The notes: a model not told the origin generated them from the letters alone. Shown: positions 1 to 6,995, counted from the stretch's first letter. The stretch: 10,146 bases of DNA from Desulfovibrionaceae bacterium UBA930 (GCA_002293605.1 DBDO01000236.1:5295-15440); one strand, 5' to 3'. A program made the numbers and translations.

Positions 1-2654
1 GCGGGCGAGCCGCTTCCGCCCGGAAAAGCGCGGGCGCAAAGTCCGCGTCCGCTACGGGCGAGACGGCTGAAAGCGCGCGAAAGCCCAAAAAGAGCGCAAA
101 GACGCTCGCAGAGGAACAACCCGCCCCCCAACAGCCCGCCGATGCAGCGGACGCTCCGGAAAAAGGCGCTGCCAGGGCAAGCGCGGGAAAAAGAAAGCAG
201 CCCCCGGCCCTGAGCGCGGTTGAAGAAAGGGAAGCTGTCGCTGCCGATACGGACAAGGCCCTTGCCCAAGGGCAGGAGAAAACGGAAAAATCACAGTCCG
301 GAGCGGCACGGGCAAAGGGCAAAGGCGGTACAAAACGCGCGGCAGCGCAAGCCCCCCGCGCTGAAAAACCGACAACACGCGTCTCTGCTTCTTTGAAAGC
401 CGAGCCCGCCACTACAGCGCCGGTCACCGAAAAGAGCGAGAGCGACAAGGCCGCGCAAGCACAGGGCGAAGCCCGCCCGGTGCAGGAAGAAGGCCACGCC
501 CCTGTTGCCGAAAGACAGCAGCAGGACGCCCCGGACACTGCCGCAGCAAATCAGCATTCGGACGCCGATGCGGCCCAGGCCGATGCTGACAGCCCTTCCG
601 CCCAAAAGCCCGCCCCGCGTTCACGGACCGCAAAAAAGGCCTCTTCCCAGAACGCTCCGCGCAAGAGCGGCCGCAAGGCTGAAAGGCCCAAACAAGAAGA
701 AGGAAGGCCGGAAAAAGACATCGCCCCGGACCTCGTCCCGGATGCCGAAAAGGCGCAAAGCTCAGACAGCGCAAGCGTACAGCGCCCGGATGGAGAAGCT
801 GCCCAGGCCGCTCCCATGGATTTCCCTTCCGGTTTCGGCGATCGCGGCCCGGAAGACTTTTTCTCGGAGGACAGCCCCAGAGAGCAGGAGGGAGAAGGCG
901 CTTCTGCCGAGGGCGCAACGGAAGTCGGCGAGAAAAAGCGGCGCAGCCGCTCCAGACGCGGTCGGGGCCGTAAAAAAGCTGCTGCCCAGGCCGCGCTTGC
1001 AGCCGGGCAATCCAACGGCGAAAGCGCGGAAGGCAGCGCCCCTGCCATTTTGGCGCAGCCGCCCGCACAGAGCCCCGAACAAGAGGCCCGGCAGGAGGAT
1101 CTGCAAGAACTTCGGCAAGAGCCTGAGCAGGAAGAGGACGATGAACTGTACTCCCCTGACGAGGCCGAAGTCAGGGCCGCAGGCAAGGCCGCCCGCCGCA
1201 AAATGTTCGTCAGCGTGCTGCCTGCGGAACAGATCGAGGTTGTGATCACCGAAGAAGGGCAGGTGCAGGAATACTATGTGGAAATGCTGCACCAGGCCAA
1301 AACCAAGGGCAATATCTACAAGGGCATCGTGCACAATGTGGATCCCAACCTGCAAGCCGCTTTTGTCTCCTACGGCGCGGTCAAGAACGGTTTCCTCCAG
1401 ATCGACGAGGTGCACCCAGAATATTATGTATCCCCGCACGATGCGAGCAAGGGACGCAAGTATCCGCCCATCCAGAAAGTGCTGAAAGCCGGGCAGGAAC
1501 TCCTGGTGCAGATCGTCAAGGAACCTGCAGGAACCAAGGGCGCCTTTCTGAGCACCTACCTCGCCATGCCGGGACGCTTTCTGGTGCTCACGCCGGGGCG
1601 CGAACAGATCGGCGTGTCGCGAAAGGTGGAGAGCGAAAGCGAACGCGCCCGCCTGCGCGAGCTGCTGGAAGGACTCAGCCCCGGCCCCGGCCTCGGGGTC
1701 ATTGTGCGCACGGTCAGCATGGGCGCGGGCAAAACCAGCCTGCAGCGCGATCTGCAATACCTCAAACGTACCTGGAAGGAAGTACGCACGCGCGGTACCA
1801 CGGAAAAAGCCCCCTGCCTCGTGTATCAGGAAATGGACCTGACCTCGCGGGCTGTGCGGGATTACCTCACAGAATCCGTGGGCGAAGTCTGGATTGACGA
1901 TGAAGCCACGGCCGCTGCGGTCTCCGAAGTCGCCGAGGCCCTGTTCCCGCGCAAACAGAATCTGGTCCGCGTGCACAAGGACGCTGGCGCGACCCTGTTC
2001 GAGCGCTTCAACATTCAGCGCCAACTTGAGCAGATCCATTCGCGCGAAGTCGCGCTGCCCTCCGGCGGCAGGCTGGTCATCGACCCCACCGAAGCGCTCA
2101 CGGCCATTGATATCAACTCCGGGCGCAGCGGCGGCAAGAGCAATTTTGAGGATATGGCCTTTCGTACCAACATGGAAGCGGCCAAAATGATCCCCCTGCA
2201 ACTTCGCCTGCGCGATATCGGCGGCCAGATCGTGGCCGACTTTATTGAAATGCGGGACAAAAGCCATTGGCGCGAAGTGGAAAAAACCCTGCGCAACGGC
2301 ATGAAGGTGGACCGGGCCCGCTACGATGTAGGCAAAATCGGTCCTTTCGGCATGCTGGAAATAGTGCGCCAGCGCCTGGGCTCATCCGCCATTTCCATCT
2401 CCACCGAACCCTGCCCCTGCTGCAATGGAACAGGCGTGCGCCGGAACATGGAATGGAGAAGCCAGCACGCCCTGCGCGATATTCTGCGCCTTTTGCGCAG
2501 CGCCCAGGCGAATAACGAAAGCAGCATCAGCTACAGCGCGGAACAGCCCCTCGCCTTGCATCTGCTCAACAACAAGCGCCAGCGCCTCCTGGAAATGGAG
2601 CAGCAATCCGGCGTGCAGATACTTATTCAGGTAAAGCTTCAGGAAATTATATAG
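1..2654 (+). CDS. rne: RNase E/G family endoribonuclease, 5'-truncated by the window edge
   Basis: Endoribonuclease that cuts single-stranded AU-rich RNA in mRNA decay and rRNA/tRNA maturation. The frame is open from base 3 with no stop, so the gene starts upstream. A TTG at 393 is only an internal codon and no convincing start was seen. About 397 visible residues before the core are low-complexity Ala/Lys/Glu/Pro/Gln, with a basic patch EKKRRSRSRRGRGRKK at 930-977. The catalytic core begins near 1195. It has an S1-like segment (about 1300-1530), the DINSGR motif with the first metal-binding Asp at 2109-2111, and the second Asp in VADFIEM at 2238-2240. The two Asp are 43 residues apart, as in E. 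coli RNase E (D303/D346). The Zn-link is CPCC at 2412-2423, matching the CPxC motif. Only about 76 residues follow the Zn-link, so the protein lacks the C-terminal scaffold of E. coli RNase E and carries its disordered region at the N terminus instead. RNase G is an alternative name, but the large extension favours an RNase E-type role. Confidence 0.93.
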   Translation, partial: GRAASARKSAGAKSASATGETAESARKPKKSAKTLAEEQPAPQQPADAADAPEKGAARASAGKRKQPPALSAVEEREAVAADTDKALAQGQEKTEKSQSGAARAKGKGGTKRAAAQAPRAEKPTTRVSASLKAEPATTAPVTEKSESDKAAQAQGEARPVQEEGHAPVAERQQQDAPDTAAANQHSDADAAQADADSPSAQKPAPRSRTAKKASSQNAPRKSGRKAERPKQEEGRPEKDIAPDLVPDAEKAQSSDSASVQRPDGEAAQAAPMDFPSGFGDRGPEDFFSEDSPREQEGEGASAEGATEVGEKKRRSRSRRGRGRKKAAAQAALAAGQSNGESAEGSAPAILAQPPAQSPEQEARQEDLQELRQEPEQEEDDELYSPDEAEVRAAGKAARRKMFVSVLPAEQIEVVITEEGQVQEYYVEMLHQAKTKGNIYKGIVHNVDPNLQAAFVSYGAVKNGFLQIDEVHPEYYVSPHDASKGRKYPPIQKVLKAGQELLVQIVKEPAGTKGAFLSTYLAMPGRFLVLTPGREQIGVSRKVESESERARLRELLEGLSPGPGLGVIVRTVSMGAGKTSLQRDLQYLKRTWKEVRTRGTTEKAPCLVYQEMDLTSRAVRDYLTESVGEVWIDDEATAAAVSEVAEALFPRKQNLVRVHKDAGATLFERFNIQRQLEQIHSREVALPSGGRLVIDPTEALTAIDINSGRSGGKSNFEDMAFRTNMEAAKMIPLQLRLRDIGGQIVADFIEMRDKSHWREVEKTLRNGMKVDRARYDVGKIGPFGMLEIVRQRLGSSAISISTEPCPCCNGTGVRRNMEWRSQHALRDILRLLRSAQANNESSISYSAEQPLALHLLNNKRQRLLEMEQQSGVQILIQVKLQEII

Positions 2655-2670
2655 CTTTCTCTTGTTTTAC

Positions 2671-2786
2671 GGGGCTCCGCCCCGCACCCCGCCGGAGGGG
2701 CTCTGCCCCTCCGGACCTCCCCGCAAGGGGGCCCCGCCCCCTTGACCCGCAGTTTCCGGAAAACGGCGCTCTGCGCCCTTTTCCGG
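2671..2786. repeat. tandem array of four GC-rich hairpins between convergent genes
   Basis: Four inverted repeats lie back to back. First, GGGGC-TCC-GCCCC at 2671-2683. Second, a perfect 10-bp stem CCGGAGGGGC with loop TCT at 2692-2714. Third, a perfect 8-bp stem AAGGGGGC with loop CCC at 2725-2743; this overlaps an alternative CCCC-GCAA-GGGG hairpin at 2719-2730. Fourth, a 14-bp stem with one C-C mismatch and loop TCT at 2756-2786. The array fills the gap between the RNase stop (2654) and the stop of the minus-strand LpdD-like gene (2799), so it probably ends or protects both transcripts. None of the stems is followed by a clear T run on either strand, so these are not textbook intrinsic terminators. 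The shared GC-TCY-GC loop and related copies elsewhere in the window suggest a dispersed palindromic repeat family. Confidence 0.75.
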
Positions 2787-2798
2787 CGATAAGCCTTC

Positions 2799-3179
2799 TC
2801 AAACGCTCCCGGCCAAGCGCACAAGTTCTTCCGTCATGTCGCGACACAGCGTCAGCGCGTCCTGAATCTCGGCCGGGCTGATATCGTCCAGGTGGATGCC
2901 GCAGCAGACCGTCACGTTCACCCCAAGCACAGCGGCAAGCCTTCCGGCCATCTCTCTGACGACTGCCTCTTCCTTGTGCCCCGGCAGGCTCATGGCGGAA
3001 AGCGTCATGGCACAGACCTCCCCGGAGGAATCAAGACCCCTCCCGGCCAAAGCCGTTGCGCCAAGGTGGGGCCTGTCTCCGCCGGTCAGAATCACACAGC
3101 AGTCAAGGCCCATGGGAATGGCCTGCAAGCGAAGGGTGAGCCGTCCTTTGCAGCGCTCGAATGTCAAAGAACTTTGCAT
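2799..3179 (-). CDS. LpdD-like protein (putative prenylated-flavin chaperone for UbiD enzymes)
   Basis: A 126-residue cytosolic protein resembling LpdD, the small third subunit found with UbiD-type hydroxybenzoate/gallate decarboxylases and thought to help deliver or mature prenylated FMN. Features matching the family from memory are TGGDRPHLG at residues 32-40, PGHKE at 66-70 and the C-terminal GIHLDDISPAEI at 94-105 followed by a helix. The frame is open up to a start at 3275, but I chose the ATG at 3177-3179. It has AAGGA eight bases upstream, and the extra 32 residues upstream are translated hairpin and spacer. The gene is the last of a probable NSS-UbiD-LpdD operon, about 92 bases after the ubiD stop. 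The immediate UbiD neighbour strongly supports the assignment. The family match is by motif recognition, not by a search. Confidence 0.72.
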   Translation of the reverse strand: MQSSLTFERCKGRLTLRLQAIPMGLDCCVILTGGDRPHLGATALAGRGLDSSGEVCAMTLSAMSLPGHKEEAVVREMAGRLAAVLGVNVTVCCGIHLDDISPAEIQDALTLCRDMTEELVRLAGSV

Positions 3180-3199
3180 AGCTTTGATCCTTGGCTGTC

Positions 3200-3270
3200 G
3201 GAAAGCGGCTATGCCACTTCCAGGGTCTGAGGCTCTGGCGGGGAGGTCAGGAGGAGCGGAGCCCCTCCTG
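3200..3270 (-). other. two hairpins in the ubiD-lpdD intercistronic gap
   Basis: Starting one base after the ubiD stop, 3248-3270 forms a 10-bp stem with one G-T pair and loop TCC (minus strand CAGGAGGGGC / GCTCCTCCTG). It resembles the stems of the array at 2671-2786. A second, weaker hairpin at 3200-3221 (GGAAG and GGC paired with GCC and TTTCC, loop ATA) sits just before the ribosome binding site of the LpdD-like gene. Neither has a T run. They may protect or process the mRNA, or partly terminate it, giving unequal amounts of UbiD and LpdD. Confidence 0.55.
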
Positions 3271-3271
3271 C

Positions 3272-4627
3272 TCACTCAATGAGGTAAGCGGCGCGGTCAA
3301 CTTTCTGGAAGCTCACGCGATCGTAAGAGGCGGGCCGGGGTACCGGGCAGGTACAGTCAAAGCCGATCTTACTCACAAGACCTTCTTTCACCTGAGGGTT
3401 CAGTTCGTGCCCATAGCTGTTTTTTATGACGAGCATGTCGCTGTCCGGAGAAAAGCGGGTGGCCATGGCCCATTGCACATCGGCGGCGTTCCAGATGTCC
3501 ACGTCCGAGTTGACCACGGTCACGATCTGCAAGGGAGGGAAGGCGGCAAAGGCAGCGAGAATGGCCTGCTTGGCAAAGCCGGGGGCCTTGGGGTCCATCT
3601 GGACCACGGCGGAATAGAAACCGCCGCCGGAATGGGCCAGATGCACATTATGCACGCCGCCCATCTGGGCGGAAAGGGAGCGAAAGACCGCCGCTTCCGC
3701 TGTCAGGCCCACATAGTTGTAAACTTCCGCGCCGGGCAGAAGGGAATGGATTACGGGATTATTGCGCCGGGTAAGGGCCTTGACGCGTACTACCCAGCGA
3801 TCGTCTCTGGCCGCGTAGTATCCGGACACCTCGCCAAAGGGGCCTTCCGGCTCGCGCACATGCGGAAGCAGTTCCCCCTCAATGATAAACTGGGCGTCTG
3901 CCAGGCCTTCCGGGGCCACGGTAAGGCTTTTGCAAAGCCGCACCGGTTCGCCCAAAAGAACGGAGGCGATGCCGAGTTCGTCCATATCCGCCGGGGCAAC
4001 ACCGCCGGGGGTGACAGCCGCAATGGCGCAAGGAATGTTCGCCCCGTTGGAAATGGTGATTTCCAGGGGCTGATTTCTTTTTTCCGCCCGCTCGTAGTAG
4101 TCGCGCAGGTGACGGCCCTTGTCCATGAGAAAGGTGAGCCGGTCCGGCGCGGTGAGCATGCAACGGTGGATGGAGGTATTGCGCACGCCCGTATCAGGAT
4201 CCTTGGCAATGACCACGCTGTTGGAAAGGTAGGGGCCGCCATCGCTGAGGGCCAGCACGGGCGTGGGCAGGCTTGTGAGGTCTGCGGGCTCTATGCGCAC
4301 GTCCTGGGCCGGGGCCTTGTCAACGATTATGGGCTGAAGGGCCGGGTTTGCAGGGTCGCTCTTCCAGGCAGCCGTGGCCTCGCCGATATGAAAGGGCAGT
4401 TCCCGGGCCGAAAGGCCGAAAAGAGCGCCCAGGTTTTCCCGGTTCCACATAAGGCCTATGAGCACAGGCATGCTGTAGCCGCGCACCTTTTCGAAAAGCA
4501 CCACCTCTTTGCCTTCAAAAAGTTTGGCCACCCCGGCGAGTTCGTGCATCAGGTCCACTTCCGTACGGACTCTGGCCAGACGCCCCTTTTCCTCAAGAAC
4601 CCGTATATATGCTTGTAGATCGCGCAT
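3272..4627 (-). CDS. UbiD-family prenyl-FMN-dependent decarboxylase
   Basis: A 451-residue cytosolic enzyme of the UbiD family, which reversibly decarboxylates aromatic or alpha,beta-unsaturated acids using prenylated FMN made by UbiX. The catalytic Glu-Arg-Glu set is visible: Arg155 in NTSIHR, and Glu261 and Glu266 in EGPFGE, which is followed by VSGYY as usual in the family. The length is normal (about 440-490). The ATG at 4625-4627 is preferred over an in-frame start at 4699. It begins the typical MRDLQAYI N terminus, has GAAAGG just upstream, and the longer version would run into the symporter coding region. The start lies 13 bases after the symporter stop, so the two are almost certainly co-transcribed; an LpdD-like gene follows. 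The substrate is unknown. Hydroxybenzoate/gallate-type decarboxylation, a menaquinone-pathway decarboxylation (MqnL-like) or another acid are all possible. The LpdD neighbour leans towards the first, weakly. Confidence 0.93.
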   Translation of the reverse strand: MRDLQAYIRVLEEKGRLARVRTEVDLMHELAGVAKLFEGKEVVLFEKVRGYSMPVLIGLMWNRENLGALFGLSARELPFHIGEATAAWKSDPANPALQPIIVDKAPAQDVRIEPADLTSLPTPVLALSDGGPYLSNSVVIAKDPDTGVRNTSIHRCMLTAPDRLTFLMDKGRHLRDYYERAEKRNQPLEITISNGANIPCAIAAVTPGGVAPADMDELGIASVLLGEPVRLCKSLTVAPEGLADAQFIIEGELLPHVREPEGPFGEVSGYYAARDDRWVVRVKALTRRNNPVIHSLLPGAEVYNYVGLTAEAAVFRSLSAQMGGVHNVHLAHSGGGFYSAVVQMDPKAPGFAKQAILAAFAAFPPLQIVTVVNSDVDIWNAADVQWAMATRFSPDSDMLVIKNSYGHELNPQVKEGLVSKIGFDCTCPVPRPASYDRVSFQKVDRAAYLIE

Positions 4628-4640
4628 GGTACTGCCTTTC

Positions 4641-6062
4641 TTATTGCCGGGAAAACAGGGTCGCGGCCTGGGTCCAGAACTGCGGCCAGAACTTGTCAAT
4701 ATAGCCTTGAATGATGATAAAGACCATCACTACCGGGAGCACCCGGGAAAGATAGGGACGCAGAAAGCGGGGAAACCTGAGCCCTTTGCCGGAATCGGCC
4801 TCGGCGATGAACTTGTCCCAGCCCCAGCCGTAGCGGGAACAGCAAAAGAGCAGGTATACAAGCGCGCCTATGGGCAGCACATTGTTGCTGACGAGAAAGT
4901 CTTCCAGGTCCAGCACATTGCTGCCCGCGCCCAGGGGCTCGAAGTTTTTGAGCAGGTTAAAGCCGAGCGCGCAGGGCAGAGAGGCTGCGGAGACTATGCA
5001 AAAGTTGAGCAGGGACGATTTTTTCCGGCTCCAGCCCCGCACGTCTATACCGTAGGCCACGATATTTTCAAACACCGCGATCACGGTGGACAGGGCGGCA
5101 AAGCTCATGAAGAGAAAAAAGAGCGTGCTCCAGACGCGCCCTCCGGCCATGCCGTTGAAAATATTGGGCAGGGTCACGAATACCAGGGCCGGGCCGGAGT
5201 TAACGTCCACCCCGTAGGCCGAGCAGGCCGGAAAAATGATCAGGCCGGCCATCAGGGCCACGGAAGTGTCCAGCAGCATAATGTTGACCGATTCCCCGGT
5301 CAGGGCGCGTTCCCGGTTGATGTAGCTGCCGAAAATGGCCATGCTCCCGATGCCTATGCTCAGTGTGAAAAAGGCCTGGCCCATGGCCGCGTAAATGCTT
5401 GTGCCAAGGCCGGCGGCCTGCATTTTGGAAAAATCCGGCTTAAGGTAAAAGGCGAGGCCCTCCTCGGAGCCGGGCAGGGTGACGGAGCGCAGCACCAGCA
5501 CGATGAGCAGCAGAAACAGGCCGCTCATCATAATCACGCTCACCCGCTCCACACCGCGCCTGAGGCCAATGCCGCAAACGAAAAAGCCGAGAGCCGAACA
5601 GACGAGCATCCAGAAAATCATGGCGGCGGGGTTGCCCAGCATGGCCCCGAAAAATCCGCCGACCTCGCTCGGACTGAGCCCGCTTAAGGCCCCGGAGGCG
5701 GAATGCCAGACATAGGCGAGCATCCACCCGGCCACGGTGGTGTAAAACATCATCAGGAGATAGTTGCCCGCAAGGCCGATAAGGCCGAAGTAATGCCAGC
5801 GCGTTCCGGGCGGCTGCAATGTATGGAAGGACCCGGCAATGTTCATGCGCGAGGCCCGGCCCACGGAAAACTCCATGACCATGATGGGCAGGGCAAAAAG
5901 CGCCAGAAAAAAGAGATAGAACAGCACAAAGGCCGCGCCGCCGTACTGTCCGGTGATAAAGGGAAAGCGCCACACATTGCCGAGGCCGATGGCGCAACCC
6001 GCAGAAATAAGAAGAAAGCCAAGGCGGCTGCCCAGGCTTTCGCGGCTGTTCTTTTGCGTCAT
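4641..6062 (-). CDS. NSS (neurotransmitter:sodium symporter) family transporter
   Basis: A 473-residue inner-membrane protein with about 11-12 hydrophobic helices that should couple Na+ entry to uptake of a small solute, usually an amino acid in bacteria (LeuT, MhsT, TnaT, Tyt1). The hallmark of helix 1, GLGNVWRFPF, is at residues 26-35. The unwound helix 6 segment SIGIGSMAIFGSY is at 235-247. LSTVIAVFE at 324-332 corresponds to the helix 8 region that carries Na+-binding Ser/Thr in LeuT. The start at 6060-6062 (MTQKNSRESL) is chosen over 6119 because GGAG lies six bases upstream and the charged N terminus directly precedes helix 1. The gene heads a probable operon with ubiD (13-base gap) and the LpdD-like gene. 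The neighbours suggest, but do not show, an aromatic or other carboxylated substrate rather than routine amino acid uptake. Confidence 0.93.
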   Translation of the reverse strand: MTQKNSRESLGSRLGFLLISAGCAIGLGNVWRFPFITGQYGGAAFVLFYLFFLALFALPIMVMEFSVGRASRMNIAGSFHTLQPPGTRWHYFGLIGLAGNYLLMMFYTTVAGWMLAYVWHSASGALSGLSPSEVGGFFGAMLGNPAAMIFWMLVCSALGFFVCGIGLRRGVERVSVIMMSGLFLLLIVLVLRSVTLPGSEEGLAFYLKPDFSKMQAAGLGTSIYAAMGQAFFTLSIGIGSMAIFGSYINRERALTGESVNIMLLDTSVALMAGLIIFPACSAYGVDVNSGPALVFVTLPNIFNGMAGGRVWSTLFFLFMSFAALSTVIAVFENIVAYGIDVRGWSRKKSSLLNFCIVSAASLPCALGFNLLKNFEPLGAGSNVLDLEDFLVSNNVLPIGALVYLLFCCSRYGWGWDKFIAEADSGKGLRFPRFLRPYLSRVLPVVMVFIIIQGYIDKFWPQFWTQAATLFSRQ

Positions 6063-6133
6063 CCTTTTCTCCAAAGTAGATGAATAGGCAAATTGCAAAT
6101 GCTGACAGGCTGCGCTCACAAAGCGGCGCGTGC

Positions 6134-6203
6134 CAATGTCGTCAGAATGCAGCCTTGCAGGAACGTATTTTGAATAGCTTTCAGAAATTTGGGGACGACA
6201 TTG
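6134..6203. promoter_or_regulatory. 10-bp inverted repeat upstream of the NSS-ubiD operon
   Basis: CAATGTCGTC at 6134-6143 and its exact complement GACGACATTG at 6194-6203 flank a 50-base AT-richer spacer. They lie in the 142-base gap between the secreted-protein gene and the symporter. The spacing suits two sites for one regulator, or a long-looped stem at the end of the upstream transcript (the right arm touches that gene's stop codon). I saw no convincing sigma-70 promoter here, so the operon promoter is not placed. Confidence 0.4.
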
Positions 6204-6204
6204 C

Positions 6205-6705
6205 CTAAACCTTGCCCGGCGCGCGCAGCAGCCGCTTGTAACTGCCGAGCTTCAGCGGCCTGAAGGGGCGTGTGGAAGCGCTTTTCACTTCCGGCGGCGC
6301 AGGGATAAAGGGGCTCAGATCCGGCGGGCTGTCAAAGCCTACCGGCAAGAGGGCGCTTTCATTCAGGGCCTGCAATGAAGCCTGACGCGCCGCAGAGGCC
6401 TTGGCAGAAGTATGGGTATCGGGGGCTGTTCCCGCTGCCGGGGGAGCCTCATGAAGAATTTTCGTAAAATCATTGCCCGAGGTTCCCGTATGGGCGATAA
6501 TGGAACCATCCGGAGAAAGGCTCAGGCTGACCCTGGCCGTGCCGCCCTGTATGCCCACATAAGCGGGCCGGGCTCCGGGAGATACCTGTATCCAGCTGCG
6601 CGGCTCGTCCGTGCCTTGGCCGGACGCGGCACGCACCTTACCTGCCGCGCCGAAGACAAGCGCGAGAGCAAGGCAGAAAAAGAAAGGGGCAAAAAAATAT
6701 CTCAC
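6205..6705 (-). CDS. unrecognised small secreted (periplasmic) protein
   Basis: A 166-residue protein I do not recognise. It starts at GTG (6703-6705) with TAAGG about nine bases upstream. Residues 1-26 look like a Sec signal peptide: one Arg, a Phe/Leu/Ala-rich core, then VRA before a likely cleavage at 26/27. Cys11 lies inside the hydrophobic core and is not a lipobox. The mature part has a short section that could be beta-rich (about 37-80, with GIQGGTARVSLSLSPDGS). It continues with a Ser/Ala/Pro-rich section (86-145) and a basic C-terminal tail (PLKLGSYKRLLRAPGKV). No catalytic motif is visible. Codon use looks like real coding sequence, and it is supported over a 195-codon plus-strand frame that overlaps it. 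It is on the same strand as the symporter operon but 142 bases upstream, so it may be separately expressed. Confidence 0.72.
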   Translation of the reverse strand: MRYFFAPFFFCLALALVFGAAGKVRAASGQGTDEPRSWIQVSPGARPAYVGIQGGTARVSLSLSPDGSIIAHTGTSGNDFTKILHEAPPAAGTAPDTHTSAKASAARQASLQALNESALLPVGFDSPPDLSPFIPAPPEVKSASTRPFRPLKLGSYKRLLRAPGKV

Positions 6706-6743
6706 GGCAGAGCCTTACTTGAATGCTACATAAAAATCACTTC

Positions 6744-6780
6744 CTTCAAGGCTCCGGCACCTGTGCCTTTCACCTTAAAG
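6744..6780 (-). promoter_or_regulatory. structured 5' leader hairpin of the secreted-protein gene
   Basis: On the minus strand an 8-bp outer stem (CTTTAAGG with CCTTGAAG, one T-G pair) encloses a purine-rich internal loop (TGAAA opposite GGAG). Inside that is a 4-bp stem GGCA/TGCC closed by CAGG. The structure ends 38 bases before the GTG start. A further hairpin at 6783-6807 (GGGAG and TCG paired, one bulge) overlaps the likely transcription start. The arrangement resembles a regulatory RNA element or protein-binding site, but it matches no riboswitch class I know. Confidence 0.4.
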
Positions 6781-6808
6781 GGGGGAGTCGCCGCTGGACG
6801 ACCTCCCG

Positions 6809-6837
6809 CATGTATGTATTCCCCGGACTTCTGTCAA
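6809..6837 (-). promoter_or_regulatory. candidate sigma-70 promoter for the secreted-protein gene
   Basis: The minus strand has a consensus -35 TTGACA (6837-6832), a 17-base spacer, and TACATG (6814-6809) as a weak -10 that matches 3 of 6 positions. Transcription would start near 6802, giving a leader of about 97 bases that includes the hairpin at 6744-6780. Confidence 0.4.
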
Positions 6838-6995
6838 GCGTCTGAAGAACGGCTCGGCCTTGCACGCCCGGAGGTTTTCAGCATAGCACAGATATTTTGG
6901 AAATCCAGAATTTTTCTTTTCACGAAAGTCGGGAAAAAATCCAGAGTGCAACCCATCACAAACAGCGCGCCAGCAGCATCGCCGGAACAGGGCGA

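Noticed and set aside
393..395. TTG as the start of the RNase gene
   Set aside because: The frame continues upstream to the window edge with the same low-complexity composition, and no ribosome binding site precedes it.
762..2267. 501-codon open frame on the minus strand across the RNase core
   Set aside because: It is antisense to a well-supported catalytic domain; its composition reflects the complement of a GC-rich gene and it shows no domain.
2671..2786. CRISPR array
   Set aside because: The units are adjacent palindromes of different lengths with no regular spacers, and no cas gene is present.
3191..4618. 475-codon plus-strand frame
   Set aside because: It is antisense to ubiD, whose motifs and ribosome binding site are clear; typical shadow frame in GC-rich DNA.
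4509..5687. 392-codon plus-strand frame
   Set aside because: It is antisense to the ubiD start and the symporter; His/Ala/Gly-rich and without recognisable motifs.
6744..6807. Known riboswitch (cobalamin, glycine or TPP) in the leader
   Set aside because: Fragments look similar (for example GGTGCC followed by GAAGGAAG), but the conserved cores of these classes are missing.
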